Shown here in pieces: positions 61,835 through 64,000 of a stretch of 64,000 nt of DNA. The notes beneath the pieces are model-generated. The model saw only the letters and a list, made by a program, of their open reading frames with translations, ran no database searches and was not told the DNA's origin. Source of the DNA: Bacteroidota bacterium (GTDB lineage Bacteria; Bacteroidota; Bacteroidia; B-17B0; Aurantibacillaceae); contig JAAFIQ010000005.1 of NCBI GenBank assembly GCA_013298715.1, forward strand, positions 120,542 to 184,541. The letters are read 5' to 3'. The position numbers and the translations under genes are program-made. Numbering within the stretch: the first letter of the stretch is position 1; the number at the start of each line of letters is the position of its first letter.

Positions 61835-62419
61835 ATGAGTATAGATAGTTTTTTAAGTTTCTCGTTTTTACTGCTACTAAGCAACAATACCTTAATCAAA
61901 AAAATAGTAATTGAAGATAAGAGTGAACTTTCAAAAAAATCAATATCATTAAAAATAAAAACTAAATACGACACATTAATTCCAATTTTCGACAGCCTTT
62001 TCATTACCTATAGTGAAGTTGATAGTGTATATCTTTCAACTTATTCAAAAAAAACTGCAAAAGATCCTATTTGGTTCGCTGAACGAAATTTAATAACAAA
62101 AGAAACTAAAAAATGGGGAGTAATAGATAATAAAGAGAATGTTATAATCCCATTTATTTGCGATGGAATTAAAAAAGTTTCTAATAACAAAGGCATACTC
62201 TCAGTGGCTTTGGGGAGTTTCCCACTTAATACAAATATCCCAAGATATATGTATTGTGGCAATTATTATTTTTTTGAAAAAACAGGAATACTAAGTAGCA
62301 CAGAAACAAGGTTTGATCTAAAAATTGAATATATTGGCGATTTTCATCTTTTAAGTTTTATTATTGAGCAAGGCCCTAGTTTTTATTTACCTATTGAACA
62401 CAGAAAAACTAAAGAATAA
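61835..62419 (+). CDS. WG-repeat-containing protein
   Basis: A 194-aa protein with a hydrophobic N-terminus (FLSFSFLLLLSNNTLIKK) that may be a signal anchor. One WG-type repeat is visible (KKWGVIDNKENVIIPFICDG, about 90-110), as in WG_beta_rep proteins. The rest has no recognised domain. It lies 68 bases after the surface protein and 91 bases before the SprB-repeat gene. Confidence 0.65.
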   Translation: MSIDSFLSFSFLLLLSNNTLIKKIVIEDKSELSKKSISLKIKTKYDTLIPIFDSLFITYSEVDSVYLSTYSKKTAKDPIWFAERNLITKETKKWGVIDNKENVIIPFICDGIKKVSNNKGILSVALGSFPLNTNIPRYMYCGNYYFFEKTGILSSTETRFDLKIEYIGDFHLLSFIIEQGPSFYLPIEHRKTKE

Positions 62420-62509
62420 AATATTTAGGTTTTAAAACATTTTAATAATCAATAATCAAAAATAAAATATCACAAAATAAATAGAAATCTCTTCACAAAT
62501 TCTTTACAC

Positions 62510-64000
62510 ATGAAAAAAATACAAAACTTTATTGTTTATTTAATTTTAGCTTTAACTACTAAAACTATTGCGCAACCTACAATTGGAATTAACGATTTTA
62601 CTGTTCCTACAACAACCATAATAGCAGCCGCAAGCCCTTGCGGCACTCCAAAAGTTGCAAACATAATGGATGGATGGGTAATTTCCATTTCTTCCTTGGG
62701 TACTTGCGGCTTCAACATTGCTAATAGTGCCCCAAGTACAGGGCATATAAATTACTTTATTACCGGCTTTGCCAACCTCAATTACCTTACATTTGGTGCA
62801 TCTAATGGCGGAGAATTTGCAATACAAGAAATGCATGTTAGTACAAGTTCTTCAAGTTGCACAAGTGTATCAATGCTTTATACGGGTTACAAAAATGGTA
62901 GTCCAATACCTGGCGCAACATTAACTGCTACTATGCCTGGTAGCACTTTCCCAAATACAGTTACTGTTACATTTACTTCCAATCCACTGTTTAACGACGT
63001 TGATGACATAAGGGTAACAACACCAGCTTATTGTTCTGGTTTATACCAAGTTTGGGATATTACAACAGCCACTGCAACACCAGCTATTGTTTGCCCAACC
63101 CCAACTTTAAATTTATCTGGCCAAACCAACGTTTTATGTAACGGAGGCAGCACAGGTTCGGCAACTGTTAGCGCTAGCGGTGGCTCACCATTTACTTATA
63201 CATGGAGTCCAAGCGGAGGCAATGCAGTAGCAGCGAGTGGATTAGCTGCGGGTATTTATACCTGTGTAACCACCAATAGTTGTGGCTCAACGGCAAGTCG
63301 AACGGTACAAATAACGCAACCCGCTTCGGCTCTAGCAAGTGCAACAGCAGTTACAAACGTGTTGTGTTTTGGTAATTCAACAGGTGCAGCTACTGTTACA
63401 GCAAGTGGCGGCATATTGCCTTATACTTATTTATGGAGTGGTGCACAAACCACTTCGGTTATTAGTGGTCAAATAGCGGGTGTAAGAACGGTTACTATTA
63501 CCGATGCCAATGCTTGCACACGAACAGCTACTGCCACTATTACGCAACCCGCTTCGGCTCTAGCAAGTGCAACAGCAGTTACAAACGTGTTGTGTTTTGG
63601 TAATTCAACAGGTGCAGCTACTGTTACAGCAAGTGGCGGCATATGGCCTTATACTTATTTATGGAGTGGTGCACAAACCACTTCGGTTATTAGTGGTCAA
63701 ATAGCGGGTGTAAGAACGGTTACTATTACCGATGCCAATGCTTGCACACGAACAGCTACTGCCACTATTACGCAACCCGCTTCGGCTCTAGCAAGTGCAA
63801 CAGCAGTTACAAACGTGTTGTGTTTTGGTAATTCAACAGGTGCAGCTACTGTTACAGCAAGTGGCGGCATATGGCCTTATACTTATTTATGGAGTGGTGC
63901 ACAAACCACTTCGGTTATTAGTGGTCAAATAGCGGGTGTAAGAACGGTTACTATTACCGATGCCAATGCTTGCACACGAACAGCTACTGCCACTATTACG
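62510..64000 (+). CDS. SprB-repeat surface protein (3' end outside window)
   Basis: Partial: 497 codons are visible and still open at the window edge. It has a signal peptide (MKKIQNFIVYLILALTTKTI) and an N-terminal domain (about 22-200). SprB-type repeats follow (NVLCNGGSTGSATVSASGGS, YTWSPSGG, then NVLCFGNSTGAATVTASGG and YTYLWSGAQTTSVI). From 63314 the repeat is a perfect 76-residue tandem. SprB and its relatives are large surface adhesins linked to gliding and attachment in Bacteroidota. A T9SS domain would be expected beyond the edge. True length is unknown and the tandem array may be mis-assembled. Confidence 0.88.
   Translation, partial: MKKIQNFIVYLILALTTKTIAQPTIGINDFTVPTTTIIAAASPCGTPKVANIMDGWVISISSLGTCGFNIANSAPSTGHINYFITGFANLNYLTFGASNGGEFAIQEMHVSTSSSSCTSVSMLYTGYKNGSPIPGATLTATMPGSTFPNTVTVTFTSNPLFNDVDDIRVTTPAYCSGLYQVWDITTATATPAIVCPTPTLNLSGQTNVLCNGGSTGSATVSASGGSPFTYTWSPSGGNAVAASGLAAGIYTCVTTNSCGSTASRTVQITQPASALASATAVTNVLCFGNSTGAATVTASGGILPYTYLWSGAQTTSVISGQIAGVRTVTITDANACTRTATATITQPASALASATAVTNVLCFGNSTGAATVTASGGIWPYTYLWSGAQTTSVISGQIAGVRTVTITDANACTRTATATITQPASALASATAVTNVLCFGNSTGAATVTASGGIWPYTYLWSGAQTTSVISGQIAGVRTVTITDANACTRTATATIT
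63314..63997 (+). repeat. Three 228-bp tandem repeats
   Basis: Units start at 63314, 63542 and 63770 (period 228 bp, 76 codons), and a fourth begins at 63998. The units appear identical except for one base: ATATTGCC in the first against ATATGGCC in the others, changing Leu to Trp. The array runs off the window. Confidence 0.93.

Overview
The window looks like chromosomal DNA of a member of the Bacteroidota. It is AT-rich. Several large secreted proteins end in type IX secretion (T9SS) sorting domains. There are GWxTD, Reg_prop and SprB-repeat proteins, and candidate promoters resemble the Bacteroidota TAnnTTTG -7 element. Few genes have a recognisable Shine-Dalgarno sequence. I cannot assign a genus.

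Layout. (A) 1-19410 is mainly a surface-glycan (or related small-molecule) locus. The leftward arm holds two PhyH-type iron/2-oxoglutarate dioxygenase genes, one fused to a methyltransferase and cut by the window edge, one with two dioxygenase domains. It also holds a 36-codon stump of a third such gene and an ABC-2 export permease. The rightward arm is tightly packed: N-terminal-twitch radical SAM protein, NodU-type carbamoyltransferase, DUF5989 micro-protein, SxtJ-like protein, SGNH hydrolase, UbiA-fold prenyltransferase, several glycosyltransferases, a GDP-mannose-3,5-epimerase-like enzyme and a nucleotide-sugar dehydrogenase. A restriction-modification pair (BsuBI/PstI-type nuclease with a cytosine-C5 methyltransferase) and a cut-short Bro-N gene sit inside the leftward arm and look like an insertion. 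(B) 19536-22556 is a repeat-rich T9SS cargo protein with an exact 460-bp internal duplication. (C) 22754-26533 holds stress or regulatory genes, including a YCII/DGPF protein and an ECF42-like sigma factor. (D) 26779-31744 is a DoxX, two universal stress proteins, and a REC-Crp response regulator with its PAS histidine kinase. (E) 32091-45866 is mostly housekeeping: enoyl-CoA hydratase, YajQ, HddA-like kinase, HipBA toxin-antitoxin, MnmE, MsrA, RarA, dipeptide epimerase, glycosyltransferase and GWxTD protein. (F) 45952-46670 is tRNA-Ser(UGA) followed by the wreck of a serine recombinase and an IS end. (G) 46767-51840 is a beta-propeller lipoprotein, a serine hydrolase and a two-component pair. 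(H) 51841-59439 contains lineage-specific secreted proteins, decayed duplicate segments and a LuxR regulator. (I) 59613-64000 holds two more repeat-rich surface proteins, the last running off the edge through perfect 228-bp tandem repeats.

The best candidates for something undescribed are the combined dioxygenase/methyltransferase, twitch-radical-SAM, carbamoyltransferase/DUF5989/SxtJ/SGNH and UbiA locus, and within it the -1 frame break at an A8 run that splits a two-domain glycosyltransferase.
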